Shown piece after piece: positions 37,024 to 45,700 of a stretch of DNA of 64,000 bases. Made by a program: the position numbers and the translations under genes. Positions within the stretch are counted from its first letter, which is position 1. Every line of letters starts with the position of its first letter. Below the pieces are notes generated by a model, which worked only from the letters and a program-made list of their open reading frames with translations, did not search any database and was not told the origin of the DNA. Source of the stretch: PALSA-612 sp963765295 (GTDB taxonomy: Bacteria > Actinomycetota > Thermoleophilia > Gaiellales > Gaiellaceae). The DNA is taken from contig CAVXVO010000003.1 in NCBI GenBank assembly GCA_963765295.1, positions 171,121 to 235,120 of the forward strand, written 5' to 3'.

Positions 37024-37854
37024 ATGAACCGCCGCCTGCCGATCGCCGTCGCCGCAGTCGTTCTCGCAGCCGCCGGAGGCGTCGCCGCGGGCGCTCTGGC
37101 CGACGGGCCGCCGCAGGGCGTCGCGCAGGACGGCCTCGGAGTCGTCTCGCCCGACGGAAGGCTTCGCTACCTCACCGTCGTCGAGGGGCAGCGCACCCTT
37201 CTCGAGTCGGTCAGCACGCACGGCGGCGCGCTCTGGAGCGAGACGCTCCTGCGAGGCAGGTTCTCGATTCCGGCGATCGCCTGGACGCCCACCGGGATGA
37301 CACCGGACGGCAAGACGATCGTCCTCACGACGTATCCGTGGAGCACCGTCGGGTCGACCTTCCTCGTGCTCGCGGCGCCTGCGTTCCAGCACCGCCGGCT
37401 GGTGACGCTCCGCGGATCGTGGTCGTACGACGCGATCTCGCCGAACGCCCGCACGCTCTATCTGATCCAGTCGCTCGCCGCCGGAGACGCGACCCGGTAT
37501 CGCGTCCGCGCGTACGACCTCGGGCGTTCCCGACTGCTCCCGCGCGCGATCGCGGACCGTCGCGAGACGGGTCCGATGACCGGATCGCCGGTCACGCGCG
37601 CCACGTCCCCCGGCGGGCGCTGGGCGTACACGCTCTACGCGCGCGCCGACGGAACCGCGTTCCTGCACGCGCTCGACACGGTCAGGCTCGCCGCCGTCTG
37701 CGTGGATCTGCCGACACGCGGTTGGAACGACCCCTGGAGCGTCCACATGTGGGTGAGCCGCGACGGAACGGCGCTGCATCTCCGGGACACCGCCAACGGG
37801 GGCGCCGGGGCGGCGGTCGTCGACACGCGGACCTGGAGGATGCGGGCGAACTGA
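37024..37854 (+). CDS. Exported repeat protein of unknown function, paralogue B
   Basis: 276 residues with signal peptide MNRRLPIAVAAVVLAAAGGV. It aligns along its length with the preceding gene: VVSPDGRLRYLTVV, GSWSYDAISPNARTLYLIQS, YRVRAYDLGRSRL, GPMTGSPVTRATSPGGRWAY, LHALDTVRLAAVCVDL. Each paralogue has its own GGACC-N19-TAGT promoter and ribosome site, so they are separate transcription units under common control. The PNARTLYLI and DLGRSRLL turns suggest a seven-blade-like fold rather than an enzyme. Confidence 0.65.
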   Translation: MNRRLPIAVAAVVLAAAGGVAAGALADGPPQGVAQDGLGVVSPDGRLRYLTVVEGQRTLLESVSTHGGALWSETLLRGRFSIPAIAWTPTGMTPDGKTIVLTTYPWSTVGSTFLVLAAPAFQHRRLVTLRGSWSYDAISPNARTLYLIQSLAAGDATRYRVRAYDLGRSRLLPRAIADRRETGPMTGSPVTRATSPGGRWAYTLYARADGTAFLHALDTVRLAAVCVDLPTRGWNDPWSVHMWVSRDGTALHLRDTANGGAGAAVVDTRTWRMRAN

Positions 37855-37895
37855 CGGAAGGAGTCGCCCGGCCAGAGGGCGAAGCAGTCCTCCTC

Positions 37896-38564
37896 GTGCT
37901 GGGGAAGAGCGTCAGAACTCGGCCGCTCGGCGGGGCGATTGCAGTTCACCTGCCGGGCTGGCCGTCGCCGCGGCTGGTGACGCCCGTGCTCGTCGTCGCC
38001 GCGCTGCTCGCAGGTGCCGGCGTCGGCTCCGCGGTCTTCGCGACCCTCTGGCACCACGAGGCCTCCGGCCGACAGGCCGCGGAGGAGAAGCTGGCCGTGT
38101 CGCAGGACGCCACTCGGACGTTGCGCGCCGAGATCGCCGGCGTGCAGAGCCGGCTCGACGCGAGCAGGAAGACCGCTGCCGCTGCGGGCCGGGCCGCGAA
38201 GCGCGGGAGCGCGGTCGTGTCGGCCCTGGCCCAGGGCGCGCAGCCGCTCGTCGCCACCGCCGGCTCGCTCGAGGGTCAGGCGGGGTCGCTGACCGAACGC
38301 TCGAACACGCTCAGCTCGCTGATTGCCTCGCTGAACAAGGACCTCGCGAGCCTCGCGACCTATGTCGGCGACTCGAGCGGCGCGACGCTCGACCCCGCGT
38401 TCCTCCGCACCCAGCTCGCGTATCTGACGCCGAGCCTCGACAAGGTCGGGGCCGCGTCGGCCTCGCTCGCCGCCGAGGTCGGCACGTACTCGCAGACCGT
38501 GCAGGCGTTCGTCGGCCGCCTGTCCACGTACGCAAAGACGATCAGGCCTCCGACGCAGCGCTGA
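37896..38564 (+). CDS. Single-pass membrane protein with coiled-coil ectodomain
   Basis: About 222 residues from GTG 37896 (start not certain; the frame is open upstream). One membrane helix (LVTPVLVVAALLAGAGVGSAV) is followed by a helical domain with long coiled-coil stretches (AEEKLAVSQDATRTLRAEIA and the SLEGQAGSLTERSNTLSSLI segment). No enzyme motif is seen. The composition, rich in Ala/Ser/Thr/Leu, suggests an extracytoplasmic rod. It lies 41 nt after paralogue B on the same strand and may be cotranscribed with it and the next small gene. Confidence 0.5.
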   Translation: MLGKSVRTRPLGGAIAVHLPGWPSPRLVTPVLVVAALLAGAGVGSAVFATLWHHEASGRQAAEEKLAVSQDATRTLRAEIAGVQSRLDASRKTAAAAGRAAKRGSAVVSALAQGAQPLVATAGSLEGQAGSLTERSNTLSSLIASLNKDLASLATYVGDSSGATLDPAFLRTQLAYLTPSLDKVGAASASLAAEVGTYSQTVQAFVGRLSTYAKTIRPPTQR

Positions 38565-38583
38565 CGGCCGGAAGGGAGACACG

Positions 38584-38859
38584 GTGGGAGAGTCCTTCGA
38601 CGACGTGATCAAGGAGCACCTGGAGCTGCAGCGCCGAAACAGCAGGCTCGAGCCGGAGATGCCGCTGACGGACTACGTTGGCGCCGGCCCCGTCTTCGAC
38701 GTCGAGGCCGGCGAGAAGGGCGCGGCGTTCGACACGGCGGAGTGGAAAGGCCCGAAAGTCGGGAACAGGCGCGACCGGGCGAAGGCGGAGACGTTCCTCG
38801 AGTCGCTCGAGGACGTGTGGTCGAGCGGCCCCGTCTTCGACTGGGGCGACAAGCACTAG
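38584..38859 (+). CDS. Small acidic protein of unknown function
   Basis: 91 residues starting at GTG 38584, preceded by GGAAGGGAGA. The sequence is charged and soluble (FDDVIKEHLELQRRNSRLEP, ETFLESLEDVWSSGPVFDWG) with no cysteine, signal peptide or membrane segment. The phrase GPVFD occurs twice, which hints at a short internal duplication. It is tightly packed between the membrane coiled-coil gene (20 nt upstream) and the convergent ligase gene (5 nt downstream). The family is not recognised, but a good ribosome site and spacing support a real gene. Confidence 0.5.
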   Translation: MGESFDDVIKEHLELQRRNSRLEPEMPLTDYVGAGPVFDVEAGEKGAAFDTAEWKGPKVGNRRDRAKAETFLESLEDVWSSGPVFDWGDKH

Positions 38860-38863
38860 CCGG

Positions 38864-40066
38864 CTAGCCGGCGACCGGGACTGTGGCCGCTTCGGTCGCG
38901 TCCGCGATCGCCTCGACGACCTCGACGATGTCGCGGTTCGCGTTGAAGATGCGGAGCTGGCCGTCGGCGCTCGCGCCGCGCGAGAGGATCTCGCGAATGC
39001 CCTCGAGCTCGCGATCGCAGCCGAGCTCCCGTGCGTGCGGCTCGATGTCCCGGAGCGTGCGGCGGACGAGCTGCGTGACCGGGACCCGGTTCCTCCGGCC
39101 GGTGGCGAGATCCATCACGGGCGCCTCGAGCCCGTAGCGCGCCGCCAGCCACTTGTTCTCGCTGGTCAGGATGCGGTGGTAGGACGGGATCTCCTCGCCG
39201 GCGTCGTGGCGCTCGCAGTAGAGCTTCACGAGCGACTGGACGTACGCGGTGATCGCAACTGCGTGCTCGACCCGGGTGACCGCGTCGCAGATCCGGACCT
39301 CGATCGTGCCCAGGCGCGGATGCGGCCGGATGTCCCACCAGATGTGGGTGTAGTCGGCGATGCAACCCGTGCGCTCGAGCTGGCCGACGACCTCGGCGTA
39401 GTCCGCGTAGTCGCGGAAGCGCGGCGGCGGCCCCGAACGCGGGAAGGCGGCGAACACGAGCTGCCGCGTCGACGCCAGGCCCGTCGGCTCACCGCGCCAG
39501 AACGGCGAGCTCGCCGACAGGCCGAGGAACTGCGGTAGGTGGACGAGCAAGGCGTTCACGACCTTGATCGCCTTTTCCGGATCGTCGATCGCGACGTGGA
39601 TGTGCATGCCGAAGATCAGCTCGCGCCGCGCCACGTACTGAAGCTGGTCGACGAGCGCCCGGTAGCGGTCGCGTGCCGTGATGCGCTGCCGCTCGAACAG
39701 GCTGAACGGGTGCGTGCCGGCGGAGCCGACGCGCATGTCTTTCTCGCGCGCGATCTGTGTCACCGCCGTGCGCAGCTTGCGGAGCTGGTGGTCGACGTCG
39801 GCGATGTTCTTGCAGACCGGCGTCGAGATCTCGAGCACGGATTGCATCAGCTCGGGCCGGATCACTGCCTCGAGCTCGCTCCCCTCGACCGCCGCCAGGA
39901 CCGTGTCGATGTGCTGCACCAGGTCGAACGTCGTCGCGTCGAGCAGCATGTACTCCTCCTCGACACCGAGCGTGTACGGATCGCCCTTCCCGAAGGCGTG
40001 CTCGTAGACGCTGCCGTGCGTTGCCAGACCCTTGCTCGTGATGCTCGCCGGGACGACGCTGTCCAT
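38864..40066 (-). CDS. Glutamate-cysteine ligase-like carboxylate-amine ligase (GCS2/YbdK family)
   Basis: 400 residues. The GCS2 signature is clear: YTLGVEEEYMLLDATTFDL, ELMQSVLEISTPVCKNIADV, VGSAGTHPFSLF, ELIFGMHIHVAIDDPEKAI, and later IADYTHIWWDIRPHPRLGTI, EVRICDAVTRVEH. The Glu and His residues that bind ATP-magnesium are present. In this family YbdK makes gamma-glutamyl dipeptides weakly, while related proteins act in ergothioneine or mycothiol-type pathways; no partner genes are nearby, so the product is uncertain. Start GTG or ATG at 40066 (MDSVVPASIT). Confidence 0.87.
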   Translation of the reverse strand: MDSVVPASITSKGLATHGSVYEHAFGKGDPYTLGVEEEYMLLDATTFDLVQHIDTVLAAVEGSELEAVIRPELMQSVLEISTPVCKNIADVDHQLRKLRTAVTQIAREKDMRVGSAGTHPFSLFERQRITARDRYRALVDQLQYVARRELIFGMHIHVAIDDPEKAIKVVNALLVHLPQFLGLSASSPFWRGEPTGLASTRQLVFAAFPRSGPPPRFRDYADYAEVVGQLERTGCIADYTHIWWDIRPHPRLGTIEVRICDAVTRVEHAVAITAYVQSLVKLYCERHDAGEEIPSYHRILTSENKWLAARYGLEAPVMDLATGRRNRVPVTQLVRRTLRDIEPHARELGCDRELEGIREILSRGASADGQLRIFNANRDIVEVVEAIADATEAATVPVAG

Positions 40067-40088
40067 GCGGAAATGCTACGGCAGCTCG

Positions 40089-40472
40089 TCAGCCGATGAT
40101 TGCGTCGGCTTCGATCTCGACGTGCCAGCGGGGGTCGAGGAGTGACAGGATCACGAGCATCGTCGTTGCCGGTCGGGACTCTCCGAACACCTCTCCGTGC
40201 GCGCGCCCGACCTCCGGCCAGTCGTCGGCGCTCGTGAGGTAGATGCGCGTCCTGACGACGTGCTCCGGTCCGGCTCCGAGCTCCGCCAGCGCGGCGACGA
40301 GGATCTCGAGACACCGCTTGGTCTGGCCGTAGGGATCGGCGGGCGGATCGGCACCGTCCGGCATGACCGGCGCGGTCCCGGCGATCGAGACGACGTCGCC
40401 GACCCGGACGGCCCGCGAATAGCCGACGGTTGCGGCCATCGGGGACACGGCGGGGACGACCCTGCGTTCCAC
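40089..40472 (-). CDS. RidA (YjgF/YER057c/UK114) family protein
   Basis: 127 residues, the normal RidA length. Motifs: YSRAVRVGDVVSIAGTAPV, CLEILVAALAELGAGPEHVV, and RTRIYLTSADDWPEVGRAHG with the conserved Arg that binds the imine/enamine substrate. The C-terminal strand LLDPRWHVEIEADAIIG replaces the usual P-x-x-x-V-E-I-E. These enzymes deaminate reactive 2-aminoacrylate-type intermediates. The GTG start is 18 bp from the divergent beta-lactamase-like gene; the -10 GATACT (40484-40479) lies six bases from it, predicting a leaderless mRNA. Confidence 0.87.
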   Translation of the reverse strand: MERRVVPAVSPMAATVGYSRAVRVGDVVSIAGTAPVMPDGADPPADPYGQTKRCLEILVAALAELGAGPEHVVRTRIYLTSADDWPEVGRAHGEVFGESRPATTMLVILSLLDPRWHVEIEADAIIG

Positions 40473-40477
40473 GTCCC

Positions 40478-40484
40478 TAGTATC
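40478..40484. promoter_or_regulatory. Shared bidirectional -10 element between two leaderless genes
   Basis: The 18-bp gap between divergent GTG starts contains the octamer ctagtatc. TAGTAT (40478-40483) serves the plus strand with seven bases to GTG 40491; on the minus strand GATACT (40484-40479) has six bases to GTG 40472. There is no room for ribosome sites, so both mRNAs should be leaderless. Confidence 0.55.
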
Positions 40485-40490
40485 AACTGC

Positions 40491-41300
40491 GTGGAGGCGC
40501 TGCGCGAGGTCGACGGCTGGGACGTGCCGAACGCGGCGGTCGCGGTGCTCCGGGCGGGGGGCGAGCTCGACTCCCGGGGCGATCGCAGTCGTGTCTACCG
40601 GCTCGCCTCGGTGACGAAGCTGATGACCGCACTCGCGTGTCTCGTCGCCGTCGAGGAAGGCGTGGTCGACCTGGACGACCCGGCGGGGCCTCCGGGGGCG
40701 ACGATCCGGTACCTGCTCGCGCACGCGTCCGGGCTTCCGTTCGAAGGCGCCGGTCCGCCGATCGCGAGACCGGGCACGCGGCGGATCTACTCGAACGCGG
40801 GCTTCGAGGTGCTCGCGCGCGTCGTCGCCGAGCGGGCCGAGATGCCGTTCGCGGACTACCTCGACGGCGCCGTGTTCCGTCCGCTCGGGCTCGGCGCGGA
40901 GCTCCGCGGCTCGCCCGCGGCCGACGTCCACGCGTCGCTCGAGGACGTGGCCCGCTTCGCGCGCGAGCTGCTCGCGCCGACGCTCGTCGACGCCGAGACC
41001 CTGGGCGAGGCGACGAGCGTCCAGTTCCCCGGGCTCGCCGGCGTCCTTCCGGGCGTCGGCCGCTACGACCCGCTCGACTGGGGCCTCGGCTTCGAGCTCA
41101 AGGACGCGAAGGAGGGTCACTGGAGCGGCAGCCGCACGTCGCCGCGCGCCTTCGGGCACTTCGGCGGCAGCGGCACCTTCCTCTGGGTCGATCCGGAGCC
41201 CGGGATCGCCTGCGTGTGCCTCACGGACCGCGAGTTCGGCCCCTGGGCGCTCGACGCGTGGCCGCGCCTCTCGGATGCCGTGCTGTTGGAGGCCGCGTGA
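40491..41300 (+). CDS. Beta-lactamase-like serine hydrolase (class C / PBP family)
   Basis: 269 residues. The S-x-x-K pair is in YRLASVTKLMTALACLVAV and the Y-x-N motif in RRIYSNAGFEVLARVVAERA. The third box is HFGGSG in FGHFGGSGTFLWVDPEPGIA, matching class C/esterase homologues. There is no signal peptide, so this is a cytosolic serine hydrolase (esterase, amidase or peptidase) rather than a resistance beta-lactamase. The GTG start is set by the -10 TAGTAT seven bases upstream. Confidence 0.85.
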   Translation: MEALREVDGWDVPNAAVAVLRAGGELDSRGDRSRVYRLASVTKLMTALACLVAVEEGVVDLDDPAGPPGATIRYLLAHASGLPFEGAGPPIARPGTRRIYSNAGFEVLARVVAERAEMPFADYLDGAVFRPLGLGAELRGSPAADVHASLEDVARFARELLAPTLVDAETLGEATSVQFPGLAGVLPGVGRYDPLDWGLGFELKDAKEGHWSGSRTSPRAFGHFGGSGTFLWVDPEPGIACVCLTDREFGPWALDAWPRLSDAVLLEAA

Positions 41301-41406
41301 GCCGCCCACGATTCTTAGGCACGGCCTAGCTGCTCTTAGACCGCGCTGGTTCTCAACGGCCGATGTTCTTCCTCGGCTGCGTGCGCAACGAGCCGGCTGA
41401 TCGGCG

Positions 41407-41784
41407 CTACGCGTCGGCCGCGAACAGCGGGCGCACGAACTCGTCGAACGTCTCGCGGTCGCAGCTCGCCACGACCGACGGCGTGAGCGCGCGGATCGAC
41501 GCCGTCCGCGGGATGTCCATCGTGAGTGCGACCTCGCCGAAGTAGTCGCCGGGACGAAGGACGCGTCGCGGGCCCAGGCTCTCCTGACTGACGACGAGCA
41601 TCCCCGACAGCACGACGTAGAACCGCTCGCCGGGTTCTCCCTCGATGATCGGCGCCTGCCCCGAGGCGATGTCCTCGCGGCTCATCCGCCCGGCGAGCTT
41701 CATCAACACCTCGCCGGGCAGCTCGGCGAGGAGCCCGCAGCGGTTCAGCTCGTGCTGCGTCGCAGGGCTGTGGCGGGGGCTCAC
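41407..41784 (-). CDS. Stand-alone cyclic nucleotide-binding domain protein
   Basis: 125 residues forming a single cNMP-binding fold: LLAELPGEVLMKLAGRM, GEPGERFYVVLSGMLVV, RVLRPGDYFGEVALTMDIPR with the phosphate-binding cassette (GEVAL-x6-R), and ASIRALTPSVVASCDRETF. No helix-turn-helix or kinase is attached, so it cannot be a CRP itself; it may bind cAMP or c-di-GMP and partner with another protein. The GTG start 41784 has CACAAT six bases upstream, predicting a leaderless mRNA divergent from the Nudix gene by 17 bp. Confidence 0.82.
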   Translation of the reverse strand: MSPRHSPATQHELNRCGLLAELPGEVLMKLAGRMSREDIASGQAPIIEGEPGERFYVVLSGMLVVSQESLGPRRVLRPGDYFGEVALTMDIPRTASIRALTPSVVASCDRETFDEFVRPLFAADA

Positions 41785-41789
41785 GAACG

Positions 41790-41796
41790 TATTGTG
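41790..41796. promoter_or_regulatory. Second shared bidirectional -10 element between two leaderless genes
   Basis: In the 17-bp gap, TATTGT (41790-41795) is six bases before the plus-strand ATG 41802. On the minus strand CACAAT (41796-41791) is six bases before GTG 41784. The two hexamers overlap by five base pairs, as in the 40478-40484 element. Confidence 0.5.
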
Positions 41797-41801
41797 CCCG
41801 G

Positions 41802-42320
41802 ATGGCCCGAGTGGACCGCTGGCGCTTCTGCCCGCTCTGCGCGACGGAGCTCGGCCACGAGCGGGAGCGAGTCGAGTGCCCCGGCTGCGGCTTCGTCTCG
41901 TATTCCAACTCCGAGCCGACCGCGTGCGCGCTCGTCGTCGACGACGACGACCGGCTCTTGCTCGTCCGGCGGGCGCACGACCCGCACGGCGGGACGTGGG
42001 ATCTCCCCGGCGGCTTCCTCGAGGAGGCCGAGCACCCGCTCGACGCGCTGCGACGGGAGCTGCGCGAGGAGACGGGGCTCGAGGTCGAGCCCGTCGACTT
42101 CGTCGGCGCCCGGCTCGACCGCTACGGCGACGGGGCCGACGCTGCGACGACGCTCAATCTCTACTGGACTGCGCGTGTGACGGGCGGCGAGCCCGAAGCC
42201 GGCGACGACGCGGCCGAGCTGCGCTGGTTCGCGCGCGACGACCTTCCGGGCGACGACGAGATCGGCTTCCCGAACGTGCGCGAGGTGCTGCGCCTCTGGC
42301 GCGGAGCCCGCGAGGCCTAG
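41802..42320 (+). CDS. Nudix hydrolase with N-terminal zinc ribbon
   Basis: 172 residues. A four-cysteine ribbon (Cys10, Cys13, Cys26, Cys29 in FCPLC and CPGCG) precedes a Nudix domain. The box is complete: GGFLEEAEHPLDALRRELRE followed by ETGLE. NadC-type NADH pyrophosphatases have a similar ribbon, but they are longer and carry an SQPWPFPxS motif that is missing here, so a general nucleotide-derivative pyrophosphatase is more likely. The ATG start is six bases after TATTGT, predicted leaderless. It overlaps trxA tail-to-tail by 4 nt. Confidence 0.87.
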   Translation: MARVDRWRFCPLCATELGHERERVECPGCGFVSYSNSEPTACALVVDDDDRLLLVRRAHDPHGGTWDLPGGFLEEAEHPLDALRRELREETGLEVEPVDFVGARLDRYGDGADAATTLNLYWTARVTGGEPEAGDDAAELRWFARDDLPGDDEIGFPNVREVLRLWRGAREA

Positions 42321-42640
42321 ACCGCGACCGCGAGGCCGAGAGCCCGCTCGATCGCGCCCTTCGGCTGGGCGCCGATCACGGCGGCCGAAGGCTCACCGTC
42401 GCGGAACAGGATCACCGTCGGAATCGACATGACCCCGTAGCGCGTCGCGAGATCTTGCTCCTCGTCGATGTTCACCTTGACGAGCCTGAGCTCGTCGGGG
42501 CGCTCCTCGACGATCTTGTTCAGCACGGGCTCGACTGCGTGGCACGGCCCGCACCATTCGGCCCAGAAGTCGACGAGGACCGGCTTGTCGCTCTGGAGCA
42601 CCTCTGCGTCGAACGTTTCCTGTGTGACTGCTTCTGCCAT
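42317..42640 (-). CDS. trxA: Thioredoxin
   Basis: 107 residues, the typical length, with active site WCGPC (Cys30, Cys33) in VLVDFWAEWCGPCHAVEPVL. The cis-proline loop GVMSIPTVILFRDGEP and the C-terminal helix are normal. This is the general cytosolic disulfide reductase. The thiol/selenol peroxiredoxin at 33160-33621 would need such a reductant, but the two loci are unlinked. The ATG is preceded by GAAAGGAAGT as ribosome site. Confidence 0.94.
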   Translation of the reverse strand: MAEAVTQETFDAEVLQSDKPVLVDFWAEWCGPCHAVEPVLNKIVEERPDELRLVKVNIDEEQDLATRYGVMSIPTVILFRDGEPSAAVIGAQPKGAIERALGLAVAV

Positions 42641-42719
42641 GACTTCCTTTCGGTTTCCAGTCGTACGTGAAGGTAAACGGCCCGCCGAGCGACGCTGTTC
42701 CCGCCGAGCGAGGCCTCTC

Positions 42720-42725
42720 TAGAAT
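42720..42725 (+). promoter_or_regulatory. -10 element (TAGAAT) of leaderless ileS
   Basis: TAGAAT is followed by six bases and the ATG at 42732. No Shine-Dalgarno sequence fits in that space. Confidence 0.55.
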
Positions 42726-42731
42726 CGCAGG

Positions 42732-45700
42732 ATGTTCACGCCGCTCCCCGACAAGCCCGATCACCCCGGGCTCGAGCTCGAGATCCTCGAGCTCTGGGAG
42801 CGCGAGGGCACGTTCGAGAAGCTGCGCCAGCAGACGAAGGACGGTCCGAAGTGGAGCTTCGTCGACGGCCCGGTGACGGCGAACAGGTCGTCGCTCGGGG
42901 TCCACACGGCCTGGGGCCGGACGCTCAAGGACGTCTTCCAGCGCTACAAGGCGCTGCGCGGCTTCCACCAGCGCTACCAGAACGGCTTCGACTGCCAGGG
43001 GCTGTGGATCGAGGTGGGTGTCGAGCGTTCGCTCGGGCTGAACTCGAAGCGGGAGATCGAGGAGTTCGGGCTCGAGGAGTTCGCGCGCCGCTGCCGCGAG
43101 GTCGTCGTCGGATCGGCGGAGGCGCTGACCCGCGGCTCGATCCGTCTCGGTCAATGGATGGACTGGGGCAACGACTACTTCACCTTCAGCGACACGAACA
43201 TCGAGTACATCTGGAAGTTCCTGAAGATCGTCCACGGTCGCGACTGGCTGTACATGGGGCACCGCTCGACCGAGTGGTGCCCGCGCTGCGGAACGTCGCT
43301 CTCGCAGCACGAGCTGTCGCAGAGCGGTGTCTACCAGGACCGCGCAGACCCGTCGCTCTTCGTGCGTTTCCCGCTGCTCGACACCGACGGGCGCTTTCTC
43401 GTCGTCTGGACGACGACGCCGTGGACGCTCCCGGCCAACGTCGCCGCGGCAGTGCATCCCGACGAGGAGTACGGGCGCCGTCCAAACGGCGAGTGGGTGG
43501 CGGTGAAGCTGTTTGCAGACGAGGAGTTCGTCGAGCGCCTGCCCGGCCGCGAGCTCGTCGGCCTCCGCTACCGCGGACCGTTCGACGACCTCCAGGCGGC
43601 GTCGGGGGTCGAGCACCGCGTCATCGCGTGGGAGGACGTGACGATGGACCAGGGCACGGGGATCGTCCACATCGCGCCAGGTTGTGGCGGCGAGGACTTC
43701 GAGCTCTCCCGCGTGCACGACCTGCCGGTGCTGACGCCGGTGGACGAGGCCGGGCGTTTCTACGACGACTACGGGTGGCTCCACGGCCTCTCGACCGGCG
43801 AGGCCGCCGACCAGATCATCGGCCGGCTAGGCGAAACGGGCTTTCTCGTCGAGTCAGGCCTGTACACGCATGCCTACCCGCACTGCTGGCGCTGCGATAC
43901 GCCGCTTATCTTCCGGCTCTCGGACGACTGGTTCATCTCGGTGGACAAGATCCGCCCGAAGCTGCTCGAGGAGAACGCAACGGTCGACTGGGTGCCCGAG
44001 TACATGGGGAAGCGCATGGACGACTGGCTGCGCAACATGGGTGACTGGAACATCTCGCGGCGCCGCTACTACGGGTTGCCGCTGCCCTTCTACCCGTGCT
44101 CGTGCGGGCACCTGAACGTGATCGGGTCGAAGTCGGAGCTGCGCGAGCGCGCGACCGAGGGCTACGAGCAGCTCGAGGAGCTCCGGCGTCCCTGGATCGA
44201 CCGGGTGCCGATCCGGTGCGAGGCCTGCGGCGAGCCCGTGGCCCGTGTCCCGGAGGTCGGCGACGTGTGGCTCGACGCGGGCATCGTCCCGTTCTCGACG
44301 CTCGGTTGGGAGAACCCGGAGTGGATTCCCGAGGGCTACGCGACGGGCGCCGCGCAGGGACTGACGAAGGCCGACCTCCCCGACCACGCCTACTGGGAAG
44401 GCTGGTTCCCGGCCGACTGGGTCTCGGAGATGCGCGAGCAGATCCGGCTCTGGTTCTACTCGCAGTTCTTCATGTCGGTGGCGCTCGTCGGTCGCTCGTC
44501 CTATCGGCGCGTGCTCGCCTACGAGAAGATGCTCGACGAGCAGGGCCGCGAGATGCACGCCTCGTGGGGGAACACGATTCCAGCCGAGGATGCGTTCTCG
44601 CAGATGGGGGCGGACGTCATGCGCTGGCAGTACTGCGCCCAACCGCCCGATCGCAACCTGCTCTTCGGCTTCGGGCCGGCGCACGAGATCAAGCGGCGCT
44701 TCCTGCGCTTCTGGAACTCCGTCAAGTTCCTCGTCGACTCGGCGAACGCCGAGGGTTTCCGGCCCGAGTACGGCGCGGCGGTGCAAGCCGAGCATCCGCT
44801 CGACCGCTGGCTTCAGGCCCGCACCGCGCAGCTCGTCGCCGAGGCAACGGCGGCGTACGAGGACTTCCTGACGCACCGCGTCGTCGACGCCTTCGAGGCG
44901 TACGTCGACGACCTTTCCAACTGGTACATCCGCCGTTCGCGCCGCCGCTTCTACTCCTACGACGAGGCGGCATTCGGCACGCTCTGGTGGTCGATGGTGC
45001 AGTCGCTGCGGGTGATCGCGCCGCTGGCGCCCTTCCTTGCCGAGCACCTGTGGCGGAACCTCGTGCCCGACGGCGCACCCGAGTCGGTTCATCTCGCCGG
45101 CTGGCCGGACGCGGGCGGCCTCGACGAGGCCGTGCTCGCCGAGATCGCCGAGGTTCGGCGCATCGCCGAGCTCGGCCACCAGGCCCGCGGGGAGGCGGGT
45201 CTCGCGCTTCGCCAGCCGCTTCGGCGCATGTTCGTCCGCGGCTCGTCGCTCGCGGGCGCCCATACTGACGAGCTCGCCGACGAGTTGAACGTCAAGGAGG
45301 TCCTGTTCGACGAGGGTCCGGTCGCACGCGTCCAGCTGAAGCCGAACCTGCCCGTGCTCGGCCCGCGGCTCGGCGCGAAGCTGCGCGAGCTGAAGGCCGC
45401 GCTCGAGGCGGGCGACTACGAGGAGCTCGGCGACGGTCGCGTTCGCGTGGCGGGCGAAGAGCTCGGCCCCGACGACGTGATCCGCGGCGAGCGGCTCTCC
45501 GTCGAGGGCTTCGTCATGGCTGCCGACGACATCGTGTCGGTCGCACTCTCGACCGAGCTCGACGACGAGCTCCGGCTCGAGAAGCGTGTGCGCGACCTGA
45601 TCCGCGCGATCAACGTCATGCGGAAAGAGGCGGGGCTCGAGATCACCGATCGCATCGTCGTCACGCTCGACGCCGCCGATGCCGACCTCGTCTCCGCGCA

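Noticed and set aside
40491..41300. Antibiotic-resistance beta-lactamase
   Set aside because: No signal peptide, short length and esterase-like third motif; a general serine hydrolase is more likely.
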